64,000 nt of DNA from Methanobrevibacter sp. (GTDB taxonomy: Archaea; Methanobacteriota; Methanobacteria; Methanobacteriales; Methanobacteriaceae), in NCBI RefSeq assembly GCF_017468685.1, contig NZ_JAFUHT010000030.1, positions 1 through 64,000 on the forward strand. The letters are read 5' to 3'. Below the pieces are notes generated by a model. That model made no database searches and was not told where the DNA came from. It saw nothing but the letters and a program-made list of their open reading frames with translations. Below, piece after piece: positions 7,716-16,474 of the stretch (positions are counted from its first letter, which is position 1; each line of letters opens with the position of its first letter). The translations under genes and the position numbers were made by a program.

Positions 7716-7826
7716 ATGTGGGAATGTCCAAATTGCGGCGAAATAAACGATGATGATGTAGAGGACTGTGAATTCTGCGGCTGCTCACCGGATGTAAACT
7801 ACGGTTGGGTAGGCGAAAACTGCTAG
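7716..7826 (+). CDS. Tiny zinc-ribbon protein, 36 aa
   Basis: The ATG at 7716 follows GAGGTAAT. The 36 residues carry CPNCGEINDDDVEDCEFCG, a complete double-CxxC zinc ribbon, plus a short tail ending VGENC. It lies ten bases after the 55-residue zinc-ribbon gene and its stop overlaps the convergent DUF1232 gene by four bases. It looks like a free-standing version of the ribbons fused to larger proteins in this island. Confidence 0.6.
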   Translation: MWECPNCGEINDDDVEDCEFCGCSPDVNYGWVGENC

Positions 7827-8236
7827 AGCCCGATATATTCAACAATGCTTCTGATTTCGTCTTCACTGAGTATTTCCAAAGATTTCTTTTCGCATTCTTT
7901 GATTATACTTTCGATTTCGTCATCGAAGTATTGTTGGAGGAATTCATATCCGTGATGGGATGCTACCATTTTCAGGACATGGCTTGAAAGGTAAATGTCG
8001 TCTATATAACCGTATGGACCGTAAACCTGCTCGGAGATTATGTCATCAGGTGTTACATAGTATGCTATCGCTCCGCAGATAGGCAATTTGAGGGACCTGT
8101 CAACATCACTGTTCAGCAAGTCACATAACAGCTTGAACAGATTTGGTCCGTAATCGATAAATGATTCGTATTCTCCAGTGTAGGTTTCTAAATTTTCAAT
8201 TAAAGTGTCGTAGAAATCTTTGAAGGTAGCTTCCAT
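7823..8236 (-). CDS. DUF1232 / YkvA-like protein
   Basis: The central segment of this 137-residue protein, AIAYYVTPDDIISEQVYGPYG followed by YIDDIYLSSHVLKMV, matches the DUF1232 (YkvA) signature of a short helical hairpin with PxD and GxxDD motifs. Such domains are common in small membrane-linked or stress proteins of unknown role. This version has no obvious transmembrane helix. It is one of only two minus-strand genes inside the island, and its start faces that of the 868-residue HTH-array protein across an 82-bp divergent promoter region. Confidence 0.7.
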   Translation of the reverse strand: MEATFKDFYDTLIENLETYTGEYESFIDYGPNLFKLLCDLLNSDVDRSLKLPICGAIAYYVTPDDIISEQVYGPYGYIDDIYLSSHVLKMVASHHGYEFLQQYFDDEIESIIKECEKKSLEILSEDEIRSIVEYIGL

Positions 8237-8318
8237 TAATCCTCACCTATTATACATTTAAGATTTTCAAACTATTTAAATATGATTTAAACACAATATT
8301 AAAACAGAGGTGTAAAGA

Positions 8319-10925
8319 GTGTCTAATTTTGATTTTTTAAAAGACTTTGATAGCAAGTTATACAAGCTAGGAAACCGTATTGAAAAGCAGGTAAATACTT
8401 CTCCTTCCGGTGTAAAAGCAGATGCTACTACATTTCTAGAGCACATCTTAAAGGAATTGCTCAGCCAGGCAGGGTTGAAATACAACTCTAGAAAACCATT
8501 CACCGACCAGGTAGATGCAGTATTCAGATCAAATCTGAAGATGTCAAATGCCTACAGAGAACGTATCAAAAGCGCATACAACTACAGAAACAAGATCCAT
8601 GATGATTTTGATGAGATAGAAAAGCATGAATTTGAAGATGCTGTGCAGCTGCATGAAAAGCTGTTCTACATTGCCCGTAAATTCTACAGGGATTACAATG
8701 ATGACTATGATGAATATAAGGGAGTGCCGGACTTCAGGCCATTGGAGCTGGATTTTTCAGATGATGAGCTTGAAATGGTCAAAGTAAAAGACTTCAATGA
8801 GATAGTTGACGTGAAATTTGACTATTGTATAGTCTGTGGTCAGCCTAACCATTTGAACTATTCGATATACTGTCATAAGTGCTCCCGTAAGCTTGACAAT
8901 GCAAACAATTTCATTTCCGTCAGAAACGCATTCGGAAAGGATGCAAGGTTTACCAAGGAGGATCTCATTGAGTTCGGCATGCCTGAAGGATATGTAAACC
9001 AGTTCATCAACTCGATGGTGAGGGAAAACATGCTTAAGGTTGCAGGAAGATTCATCACCTTCAACAACATGTATATTGATGAATATCTGAATCGTATCGA
9101 CAACTATATTGCAGTGGGGGAGCTTATCACACGTTTCAAGGAGGATAAGATTTCACCGGCAGATATCAGACAGTCCCGTGAGTACAAGCTTGGGAAAATC
9201 AGACATGAACCTTTCTACCAGTTCTATAAGATTGTCAATCGTGAAATCCGCAAAAAATTCGAAAAGGATTTGCTTGCCACTGAAGACATCTGGCAAAGCA
9301 TAGACTACACAACAATTACAAATAAGGAACTTGAAAGATGGTATAATATAAACCTAGGTTACTATAAAAAAGGTCAGTTTAATGAATCATTCAATGTATT
9401 TAATGATTTGCTCATTGAAGACTATTTGAAATTGAAAAGCGAAGGTATAGTGGAAGATGAAATAAGAAAAACTTTAAATGTTTCCGATGAAATCTATGAT
9501 TTCTGGTGCGATTACAAGCCGGCATTCTTAAATGACCTGAAACAAATCAAGCTTGATTTGATTACACAGGCAATAAATGAAGGCAGGACTCGTGAAGAAA
9601 TTATAAAGTTCGCAGGAGTCTCATCCAAGGAATATGATGACATCTTCAAGGTTGCTGACCGCAAAGGTGATGAAATATCTGTCCTTAGAAATCAGGAAAT
9701 AGAATCAAGGAAAAAGGAATTTGTCAAATACCTTCTTAACTTCGATTTGAAAATATCCTGTATGAAGGCAAAAATAACACTCAAGGACTTCTACAGATAC
9801 TTCGAGCAGGCGGACGTGAACTCAACATTCTATGTAAAGACAACACAGATACTGATGGACAAGTACCTGCTTCAGAGATCTCGTGGAAAAACAAAGGAGC
9901 TTGCACTTCAAATCACAGGCATTAAGGAGGAGTATCTGAACCGCTGGCTTTCAAGATCCGCTTACCGTGATTTCAAGGACCGTGACCTGAAAGTAACTGT
10001 TGGGTTGATTTTGAAAGGATTCAAGCAACAAAAGACATTGTCCGAGATAGCTCAAATCACAGGAGTCAACGAAAAGACCATAAAATCATATGTCAGACTC
10101 GGTGAGAGAGGTTCAGAAATATACCGTCCTTTGTTTGAGTATTATGAAGAAAAAATCATTCCAAAAAGACTGGAGAAGTTTTTATATGGTAATCAAACAA
10201 AATCAGTCAAAAGGGCATTGGATTCATCTAAATTAAGTGAAGATGAATTAAACAAATATTATGAATTGGGAAAATCAGGTGATAAAAGATTTGCTGAGTT
10301 TTATAATAAGTTTTTTGAAATTAAAAAAGGAACCTATGTCTACCAGAGAGACAGGGGAAAATCTCACAAGATTGCACTTAAGGAATCACATCTCACCAGG
10401 CAGGAATATGAGGAGTCTAAAGAGCAGCTGGAAAAATTGAGAATATTAAATAAGTTTCGCATAATTCTTGATACCATTTCAAATAAACAAACAAGCAATG
10501 TTGCAGCAAGCAAGGCTGGTTGTAGCGTAGAGGATATCTATGAATGGTATTTTAAAGGAAGAGATGGTGAAGAAGGTTATATTAAATTTTATGAGGCCTT
10601 CCATAAGGGTTATGTAAATGCCAGCGTTGTGCCTATGCAGGAAAAAATTGACAATGAAAACGCTAAACTGAACACACTCATTAAAAGCAACAAGGATAAG
10701 TTCACCAAAAAGGATGTTGAAATTTGGATAAAGCATGGCCTTTTGAATCCCCGTTTAAATATCGAATCCCACAATGATAAGGACGAAAATGAGGAAGACG
10801 ATGATTTGAAAAAGATTAATCTGGGCAAGATTAATAAATCAACAAGCAATCGATCCACTCTTGGAAGGGTTATCGACAGGGATTATGATGTTGAAAAGCT
10901 TAAAAAAGAAATTCTTAATGAATGA
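8319..10925 (+). CDS. HEPN-like, zinc-ribbon and HTH-module array protein (868 aa)
   Basis: A GTG start with an upstream GAGGTG is used. Residues 1-130 are helical and contain the R90-N-K-I-H94 motif in AYNYRNKIHDDF, similar to DUF4145/HEPN-type domains. C170, C173, C185 and C188 form a zinc ribbon. From about residue 320 to 765 there are eight or nine diverged repeats of about 45-55 residues. Each has a helix, an ALxxTGV-like turn (ITGVNEKTIKSYVRLGERGS, AASKAGCSVEDIYEWYFKG) and an aromatic helix, like the modules in the gene at 5493 and in terminase small-subunit HTHs. The tail is charged. It is probably a large DNA-binding scaffold; a HEPN RNase role is speculative because the usual motif spacing is slightly different. 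Confidence 0.6.
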   Translation: MSNFDFLKDFDSKLYKLGNRIEKQVNTSPSGVKADATTFLEHILKELLSQAGLKYNSRKPFTDQVDAVFRSNLKMSNAYRERIKSAYNYRNKIHDDFDEIEKHEFEDAVQLHEKLFYIARKFYRDYNDDYDEYKGVPDFRPLELDFSDDELEMVKVKDFNEIVDVKFDYCIVCGQPNHLNYSIYCHKCSRKLDNANNFISVRNAFGKDARFTKEDLIEFGMPEGYVNQFINSMVRENMLKVAGRFITFNNMYIDEYLNRIDNYIAVGELITRFKEDKISPADIRQSREYKLGKIRHEPFYQFYKIVNREIRKKFEKDLLATEDIWQSIDYTTITNKELERWYNINLGYYKKGQFNESFNVFNDLLIEDYLKLKSEGIVEDEIRKTLNVSDEIYDFWCDYKPAFLNDLKQIKLDLITQAINEGRTREEIIKFAGVSSKEYDDIFKVADRKGDEISVLRNQEIESRKKEFVKYLLNFDLKISCMKAKITLKDFYRYFEQADVNSTFYVKTTQILMDKYLLQRSRGKTKELALQITGIKEEYLNRWLSRSAYRDFKDRDLKVTVGLILKGFKQQKTLSEIAQITGVNEKTIKSYVRLGERGSEIYRPLFEYYEEKIIPKRLEKFLYGNQTKSVKRALDSSKLSEDELNKYYELGKSGDKRFAEFYNKFFEIKKGTYVYQRDRGKSHKIALKESHLTRQEYEESKEQLEKLRILNKFRIILDTISNKQTSNVAASKAGCSVEDIYEWYFKGRDGEEGYIKFYEAFHKGYVNASVVPMQEKIDNENAKLNTLIKSNKDKFTKKDVEIWIKHGLLNPRLNIESHNDKDENEEDDDLKKINLGKINKSTSNRSTLGRVIDRDYDVEKLKKEILNE

Positions 10926-11050
10926 TTTATTTTGCTTTTCACTCCAAAAACCGAAAACTATTTATATAAATAAATGACATAAATATTAAGTAACCGTTAA
11001 AAAATCAATCGCCTTTATACAAACGCCACTTTATTTAAGGAAATCACCAT

Positions 11051-12217
11051 ATGAATAGTGAATTTAAAAAAGATTTAGTCAATGCTAGCGAACTTAAGAC
11101 TGTCGGAAAAAATAAAGAAGCTTTAACATATTTTGAAAAAGCCTACAACCAGAATCCAGAAGCTTTTACAATCAATCAGAAAATTGATTACGCATGGACA
11201 ATGTTTCATGTCAAAATCAAAAACTTCAAAAGTGAAGATGAGCTGATTTCATCAGCAGATTTCATAACTGAAATGCTTGTGCAAAAAGATCTAAACACCA
11301 ACCGCAGCTGTGTTTACACATCATCTGTTTTTAAAGTGTTAAAATACCTTAGAGATCAGCAGGATTACTACGGAATGATTCACTGGCTTGAAAAGTTAAA
11401 CCCTGATTTGCTGGATGAAAAGACATACAGAAATTACGGTAGGCTTCAGAAATCCAAAAAGGAAAAATATTATGATTGGGCAACTATTGCATATTTGAAG
11501 TCAATGGAATTTGAAAAATGCATAGATACATCAAAAAAGGCTCTAAATACCTTCAAGACATTCCTTGATGATGGAGATGCATGGTACAAATGGAGAATTG
11601 CAAAATCCCTATTGGAATTGAACCGCCTGGAAGATGCCCTTGCCTACTATCTGGAAGTGATTGAGGTAAAGCATGAATGGTACATGTACAGGGACATTGC
11701 AGAAATCTATTACAATTTAAACAAACCATTTGAAGCATTGAAATATCTCTGCCCTGCAGTATTGTCAAAAACACCACTGTCAAATAAAATCAATGTATAC
11801 TATCTGTGTTATAAGGTTTTCAAATCATTCAATCCTCCAATGGCCATAAAACATGCAGAGCTTTTCTGTCTTGTGAAAACTCAAAATGGTCATGCACTGC
11901 CTTATGAAATAGAGCAGCTCGATATTGACACTGCAGGTCTGAACTTTAAGGAATTGACAAGTGAAATCACTGGCCTTTGGATTCAGTACAAATACAAGGA
12001 CCAAAAGCGAGGGCATGGAACAGTGATCAATTTCATCAATGACAAAAACTTCGGATTTATTAAAACCGATGAGGGTGATGAGATATTTTTCCATAAAAAT
12101 GAATTTCAGGGAAGTGACATCTATATAGGTCAGCTTGTTTCATTTTACACTGAAAAGAGTTTTGATAATGTGAAAAACAAGCAGTCAGTTAAGGCTGTTA
12201 ATGTGAGAGGTGAATAG
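11051..12217 (+). CDS. TPR protein with C-terminal cold-shock-like domain
   Basis: Residues 1 to about 300 of this 388-residue protein are TPR-like helical repeats (KNKEALTYFEKAYNQNPEAF, LEDALAYYLEVIEVKHEWY, NKPFEALKYLCPA). About residues 322-385 form a cold-shock/S1-like beta barrel (HGTVINFINDKNFGFIKT, DEIFFHKNEFQG), with the RNP1-like GFGFI replaced by NFGFI. The cold-shock part would bind single-stranded RNA or DNA, and the TPR part a protein partner. The next small gene starts one base after the stop, so they are co-translated. The combination is rare and its function is unknown. Confidence 0.75.
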   Translation: MNSEFKKDLVNASELKTVGKNKEALTYFEKAYNQNPEAFTINQKIDYAWTMFHVKIKNFKSEDELISSADFITEMLVQKDLNTNRSCVYTSSVFKVLKYLRDQQDYYGMIHWLEKLNPDLLDEKTYRNYGRLQKSKKEKYYDWATIAYLKSMEFEKCIDTSKKALNTFKTFLDDGDAWYKWRIAKSLLELNRLEDALAYYLEVIEVKHEWYMYRDIAEIYYNLNKPFEALKYLCPAVLSKTPLSNKINVYYLCYKVFKSFNPPMAIKHAELFCLVKTQNGHALPYEIEQLDIDTAGLNFKELTSEITGLWIQYKYKDQKRGHGTVINFINDKNFGFIKTDEGDEIFFHKNEFQGSDIYIGQLVSFYTEKSFDNVKNKQSVKAVNVRGE

Positions 12218-12218
12218 C

Positions 12219-12362
12219 ATGAGTCAGAAAAGAGTAGAGAAATTCAAAACCACACCAATCAGAATGACTTATGATAATGGAATTGCTGTTGGTGAAGGAA
12301 TGAGCGTAACCGGTGTAAAACAGAAAAAAGGAGCTCACAGACCATTTCTATATAAATATTAG
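12219..12362 (+). CDS. Small basic protein, 47 aa
   Basis: The ATG at 12219 follows the TPR/cold-shock stop codon by one base, with GAGGTG just upstream. The 47 residues are basic (MSQKRVEKFKTTPIRMTYDN, then KQKKGAHRPFLYKY). No family is recognised. It lies between two co-oriented island genes and ends ten bases before the next ATG, so it is probably a real operon member, perhaps a nucleic-acid-binding peptide. Confidence 0.55.
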   Translation: MSQKRVEKFKTTPIRMTYDNGIAVGEGMSVTGVKQKKGAHRPFLYKY

Positions 12363-12372
12363 GAGGGATTAC

Positions 12373-13290
12373 ATGAGAAAATCATTCATAAAGCATGAAA
12401 ACTTAAAAAGGTCTTTGGAAGAAATGTACGATAATGAATTGACCGAGGATATGATAGACAGATTTGCCAATGAGTTAAGGCATTCAAATCTCATTCTTGC
12501 AGCTGACATCTCAGAAAGTGAAGTCGGCCTTGCAATGGCTGAAATCGATGGCGAAAATTACGGATTTCTCTTCACCGACATGGATGAGTTTCGAAAAACA
12601 TTCAGTGATGAGGAATGCGGATCCCAATTCTACGATTTTGATGTTTATCAACAAGTTATTGAGGATTTGGGAATTAATGGTTTTATCATTAATCCCAGCA
12701 CCGTCGGATTTATGCTCAAAAAGGAAATGATACTTGCATTGGATAATCTGCCAGATCATGAATTTTCTTCTGATGATGTATATTCTGCAGGTGAGCTGAA
12801 AAATCTCAAGGACTCCATTGACAATAGTGATTTGGAGGATTTCATTAAAGATTCGGGAAATATCGGAAGGTATGATGAGCTGTTTGATAAAATTTCAAGC
12901 TCAACCATGCTGACACTGATGATTTCGGTGGAGGATTTGACAGATTATCTTGAAGACGGTGTGATCTGCCTTCAAAAGACAGGTCCTTTGGGATTTCTCT
13001 ATCTTGATGAGGTGGGAGGTGAGTATGCCACAGTCTACACATCCGAAGATAAAATCAGCAATGTGAAAACTACAATGAACAAGTATTGCCAGATTGTCAA
13101 TTTCTCCCAGATGACCAGTTTCATTTTGAATGATGATATGGACGGGATTATAATCAATCCGAATTCAGACCATATTCTATTGACACGTGATGTGCTTATG
13201 GAGTACTATCCGTTGCTTGAAAAGACTTGCAATGACACCAGATTAAATACTGCAATATTTCACATGTTTTCAATTGGAGGTGAATCATGA
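12373..13290 (+). CDS. Two-domain SseB-like protein
   Basis: The protein has 305 residues with an excellent AGGAGG site. A short helical lead (residues 1-30) precedes the first SseB-like domain (LRHSNLILAADI, FLFTDMDEFRKTF, INGFIINPSTVGFML). A linker rich in Asp/Glu/Ser is followed by a second domain (MLTLMISVEDL, YATVYTSEDKISN, MDGIIINPNSDHILL). It is clearly paralogous to the genes at 14047 and 19089 in order and motif spacing. No catalytic motif is visible. Its stop overlaps the start of the next gene by ATGA. Confidence 0.7.
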   Translation: MRKSFIKHENLKRSLEEMYDNELTEDMIDRFANELRHSNLILAADISESEVGLAMAEIDGENYGFLFTDMDEFRKTFSDEECGSQFYDFDVYQQVIEDLGINGFIINPSTVGFMLKKEMILALDNLPDHEFSSDDVYSAGELKNLKDSIDNSDLEDFIKDSGNIGRYDELFDKISSSTMLTLMISVEDLTDYLEDGVICLQKTGPLGFLYLDEVGGEYATVYTSEDKISNVKTTMNKYCQIVNFSQMTSFILNDDMDGIIINPNSDHILLTRDVLMEYYPLLEKTCNDTRLNTAIFHMFSIGGES

Positions 13291-13580
13291 GTGAAGTAAA
13301 AATTCAGTTAAGCATTCAGGAAATGGTAAAGGATTTTGAAGAATTGAACCGCTATGATGAAAGGTTAGGGGTGCTTTTTGATTTGCAAAAAGCGACAGAC
13401 AAGCAAATCAGTGATTTCTATCATTACATGTACTTCTTAATCAAGAAATACATTCCAACTTTTGAAAAACATGTAAGCGATGAATTCTATTCAGATTCCT
13501 CTACAGAATATGACAGGGCACTGATATTGTATCAGATGCTTTATGAAAATTTTAAGGAAATTTTCTACAATTTGGTTTAG
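13287..13580 (+). CDS. Hypothetical helical protein, 97 aa
   Basis: This 97-residue protein begins at the ATGA overlap with the SseB gene, so it is translationally coupled to it. It is mainly helical and charged (QEMVKDFEELNRYDERLGVL, FYHYMYFLIKKYIPTFEKHV) with no cysteine pair or membrane helix. No family is recognised. A stem-loop with a T run follows its stop codon. By position it may be a partner of the SseB protein. Confidence 0.6.
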   Translation: MSEVKIQLSIQEMVKDFEELNRYDERLGVLFDLQKATDKQISDFYHYMYFLIKKYIPTFEKHVSDEFYSDSSTEYDRALILYQMLYENFKEIFYNLV

Positions 13581-13602
13581 TGATGGTAATGCAAATGATA
13601 GG

Positions 13603-13621
13603 TGACCTAAGGGTCATTTTT
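13603..13621. terminator. Hairpin terminator between convergent genes
   Basis: A short TGACC-taagg-GGTCA type stem (13603-13616) is followed by a T tract to 13621. It sits between the plus-strand gene ending at 13580 and the minus-strand regulator ending at 13607, and could serve both. Confidence 0.45.
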
Positions 13622-13912
13622 ATCATTCATTAAATAATCATTAACCATTTTAAAGCTTTCTTTACCTAAAGAGGTTGCGTGGTAAATTCTGCCTTTTTTC
13701 GCTTTCTCGTTCATGCATTTGATCAGTTTCTTTTCTTTCAAATCATGCAATGCAAGAGATACTTGCGCAGGTTTTAAGTTGGTTCTTTTGACAATATCGG
13801 ATGGTATTAGATATTCTGTTACTAGTGCTTCGAGAGTTTTATAGCGAGTTGATGAAATTCTGAGGAATCCAACCAAGTTCCACAATTCATCTTCGTCCGT
13901 ATTACTTACCAT
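13607..13912 (-). CDS. Winged-HTH regulator, paralogue of the gene at 36954
   Basis: This 101-residue protein is a winged helix. IPSDIVKRTNLKPAQVSLALHDL is the helix-turn-helix, and LIKCMNEKAKKGRIYHATSLG forms the wing. The start FLRISSTRYKTLEAL matches FVKISPYRTNTLKSI in the regulator at 36954, so the two are paralogues of one methanobacterial family. It is divergent from the SseB gene at 14047 with about 130 AT-rich bases between them, so it may control that promoter and possibly its own. The ligand or signal is unknown. Confidence 0.75.
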   Translation of the reverse strand: MVSNTDEDELWNLVGFLRISSTRYKTLEALVTEYLIPSDIVKRTNLKPAQVSLALHDLKEKKLIKCMNEKAKKGRIYHATSLGKESFKMVNDYLMNDKNDP

Positions 13913-14046
13913 GTTTTATTCATTTATTTGGCATGTAAAAACCTTTTATTTATATTTTTATTTTCATTTACTTTACATTTTATTTTTATTTTATTGGTTT
14001 TATTAACAAGATTTTATATAAATAATTCAAATACATATATTATACT

Positions 14047-14928
14047 ATGCAAATAACGAATAGTCATCTAAAAACAATTATTGGTCAGGCAAGTAATTTC
14101 CTTTTAAACGGTACTGCATTACCTGAAGACTTGGCATTTAATTTTGTTGAAGAATTGAAGGTGTCAAATTTAATCATTCCGGCTAATGTGCATGATGAGG
14201 GTATCAATTTCCCTCAGGTAGTGGGAAATAACGATTTGATTTTACTTCCATTATTCACGGACAATGAGGAATTTTCAAAAAAATACACTGATGAGTTTGA
14301 ACCTCTTTCCAATGAGCTGGCTTATTATGTCAACATAATAAATGATTTGGATTTTGACGGTATTATTATCAACAGTGAAAGTGATGAGTTTTTCATTGAT
14401 AAATACCTGTTGAATCAGATTACACCATTTAGCAGAAACAATACCGGAAAATATGATGCCTTAAAGCTAAAGGAAATCGCTGAAAATGTTTCAAATGATT
14501 TGCTAAAGGATATTATCCATAAAGGAGAGTATGAAGGGGATGTTTTAGGAATGCTTGGAGATTGCATTCTGCTTAATGTAGTTTCAAGCAATGATGTATG
14601 TGAGGATGGAATTTTATACCGTCATACTGCCCGTGACTTTAAGTTCACCACAGTCAAAAAGGGCATAAATGAATACGGAGTCCTGTTTACAGGCATCGAC
14701 GAAATCAAAAAATCCAGTTATAATCAGGACAATTATTATTTCCAGATTACAAACTATTTTGAAGTATTCAAGTATATTTTGATGAATGATTTGGATGGTG
14801 TGATTGTCAATCCTGGTCTTGAGGAATTTTACATTGAAAGGCATGTGCTGATTAGAATATATGAGGATGAAAGATTGGAAAATCCTGATTTGGCAAATTC
14901 AATTGATTATGCATTTAGGATTGAATGA
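14047..14928 (+). CDS. Two-domain SseB-like protein
   Basis: This 293-residue protein has two SseB-like halves. The first carries LKVSNLIIPANV, LLPLFTDNEEFSKKY and FDGIIINSESDEFFID. The second carries ILLNVVSSNDV, GVLFTGIDEIKKS and LDGVIVNPGLEEFYIE. It is more diverged from the other SseB paralogues than the pair at 12373 and 19089. It appears leaderless, with a TATA-like stretch (TTTATATAAATAA) about 35 bases upstream. The divergent wHTH gene upstream is a plausible regulator. An AAA ATPase gene follows about 90 bases later. Confidence 0.7.
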   Translation: MQITNSHLKTIIGQASNFLLNGTALPEDLAFNFVEELKVSNLIIPANVHDEGINFPQVVGNNDLILLPLFTDNEEFSKKYTDEFEPLSNELAYYVNIINDLDFDGIIINSESDEFFIDKYLLNQITPFSRNNTGKYDALKLKEIAENVSNDLLKDIIHKGEYEGDVLGMLGDCILLNVVSSNDVCEDGILYRHTARDFKFTTVKKGINEYGVLFTGIDEIKKSSYNQDNYYFQITNYFEVFKYILMNDLDGVIVNPGLEEFYIERHVLIRIYEDERLENPDLANSIDYAFRIE

Positions 14929-15017
14929 TTTTAATCAAAATTCATTTTTCGTGAAATGGGAAACATTAAACACAAGTTATATAATCTTTCAGGTCTAATG
15001 TATTTTTAGGTAAGATT

Positions 15018-16472
15018 ATGTTGGAATGGACTATTTGTACAAACTGCGGTAAAGTTTTAGATAATTCAAAAACAACTTGTCCGGCTTGTAATAAAAAAAC
15101 AGATAAATTGGATATTGATTTTTTAAAAAATCATTTGACAAATTTAACTTTTATAATCAAAACATTGGATATTCAGCTGGTTAAGGATAGCTGTCCCCAA
15201 ATCAAGGCTCAAAATGCGCCACTTGAAGTGCTTATTCTGGACGATTTATTTAAGTATTTCAGCTTTTTGGGTCTGGGTGATGGAAAAATAACAGATAATG
15301 AACTGGATTTTATAAACGAACTGCTTCAAACAAGCTACACATCCCAAGACATATTGAACCTCACAGATGATGAACTCGGGAAGGTGCCGGTATCATTTGA
15401 ATGCCTGCATGAACTGGATGTGTTTGCACAGGAATTTGACATGACTGGTGTCAAGTCCTGCAATGAACTTTTTGAATCATACAAATTCCTGGGCAAGTTT
15501 TTCATAACCGTGGATGGAAAACTGGACTCGGAAGTGCTTGAAAAATACAATCATTATATCGCCGGACTGGAAGAGGAGCTGGGAGACTATTTATTTGATG
15601 ACTATGAAATCAACTATACTTTTGATAAACCTGAAAAGGAAGAAGTTGAGGAAGAAAAACACAGTCTGGATGAGTATATGGATGAGCTAAACAAACTGAT
15701 AGGCTTAAGCAAGGTTAAAAAGGATGTCAACTCATTGATAAATCTTGTGCAGATTAGAAAACTAAGAAAAGAACGTGGCATAACTCAACCGCCGATGAGC
15801 CTGCATTTGGTGTTCAGCGGAAATCCCGGAACCGGAAAAACCACAGTTGCAAGACTGCTTTCAAAAATATATCATGAAATCGGTCTTTTGTCAAAGGGAC
15901 ATCTTATAGAAACCGACAGGTCAGGGCTTGTCGGAGGTTATGTGGGTCAAACTGCAATAAAAACAAAAGATGTAATCTCACAGGCAATGGGAGGCATATT
16001 ATTCATTGATGAAGCTTATTCTCTTGCATCAACATCAGAAAATGATTACGGTCAGGAGGCAATTGACACAATTTTAAAGGCAATGGAAGATAATCGTGAC
16101 GATTTGATTGTGATAGTAGCAGGATATCCTCAGTTGATGGACAGGTTCCTGCATTCAAATCCCGGTTTGGAGTCAAGATTCAACAAGTTCATATATTTTG
16201 AAGACTATAACGCAGAAGAGTTGTATGAAATATTCTGGCTCATGTGTGATGAGGCAAACCTGACACTCGATTCTGCAGGGGATGAATATATAAAACAGTA
16301 CTTCGCCAATTTATATGAACACAAATCCCCAAACTTTGCAAATGGAAGGGCTGTAAGAAACTTCTTTGAAGAGGTCATAACCGCTCAGGCAAATAGGCTG
16401 GCTCCAAAGGAAAACATAACAGATGAAGAGTTGAATACATTAACCTATGAGGACTTTTTAATTGAGGAATAA
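15018..16472 (+). CDS. Zinc-ribbon, TerB-like and CbbX/SpoVK-type AAA+ ATPase
   Basis: In this 484-residue protein, C7, C10, C21 and C24 form an N-terminal zinc ribbon. The next about 150 residues contain GLGDGKITDNELDFINELL and ITVDGKLDSEVLEKY, resembling TerB repeats. From about residue 220 there is a CbbX/SpoVK/EccA-type AAA+ module: Walker A GNPGTGKTTVA near 267, Walker B ILFIDEAYSL near 325, and an arginine-finger-like GLESRFNKFIYF. Such ATPases act as hexameric remodelling machines. The ribbon and TerB part probably choose the substrate. It sits two bases before a membrane-protein gene. The TerB assignment is tentative; the AAA assignment is firm. Confidence 0.8.
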   Translation: MLEWTICTNCGKVLDNSKTTCPACNKKTDKLDIDFLKNHLTNLTFIIKTLDIQLVKDSCPQIKAQNAPLEVLILDDLFKYFSFLGLGDGKITDNELDFINELLQTSYTSQDILNLTDDELGKVPVSFECLHELDVFAQEFDMTGVKSCNELFESYKFLGKFFITVDGKLDSEVLEKYNHYIAGLEEELGDYLFDDYEINYTFDKPEKEEVEEEKHSLDEYMDELNKLIGLSKVKKDVNSLINLVQIRKLRKERGITQPPMSLHLVFSGNPGTGKTTVARLLSKIYHEIGLLSKGHLIETDRSGLVGGYVGQTAIKTKDVISQAMGGILFIDEAYSLASTSENDYGQEAIDTILKAMEDNRDDLIVIVAGYPQLMDRFLHSNPGLESRFNKFIYFEDYNAEELYEIFWLMCDEANLTLDSAGDEYIKQYFANLYEHKSPNFANGRAVRNFFEEVITAQANRLAPKENITDEELNTLTYEDFLIEE

Positions 16473-16474
16473 TC

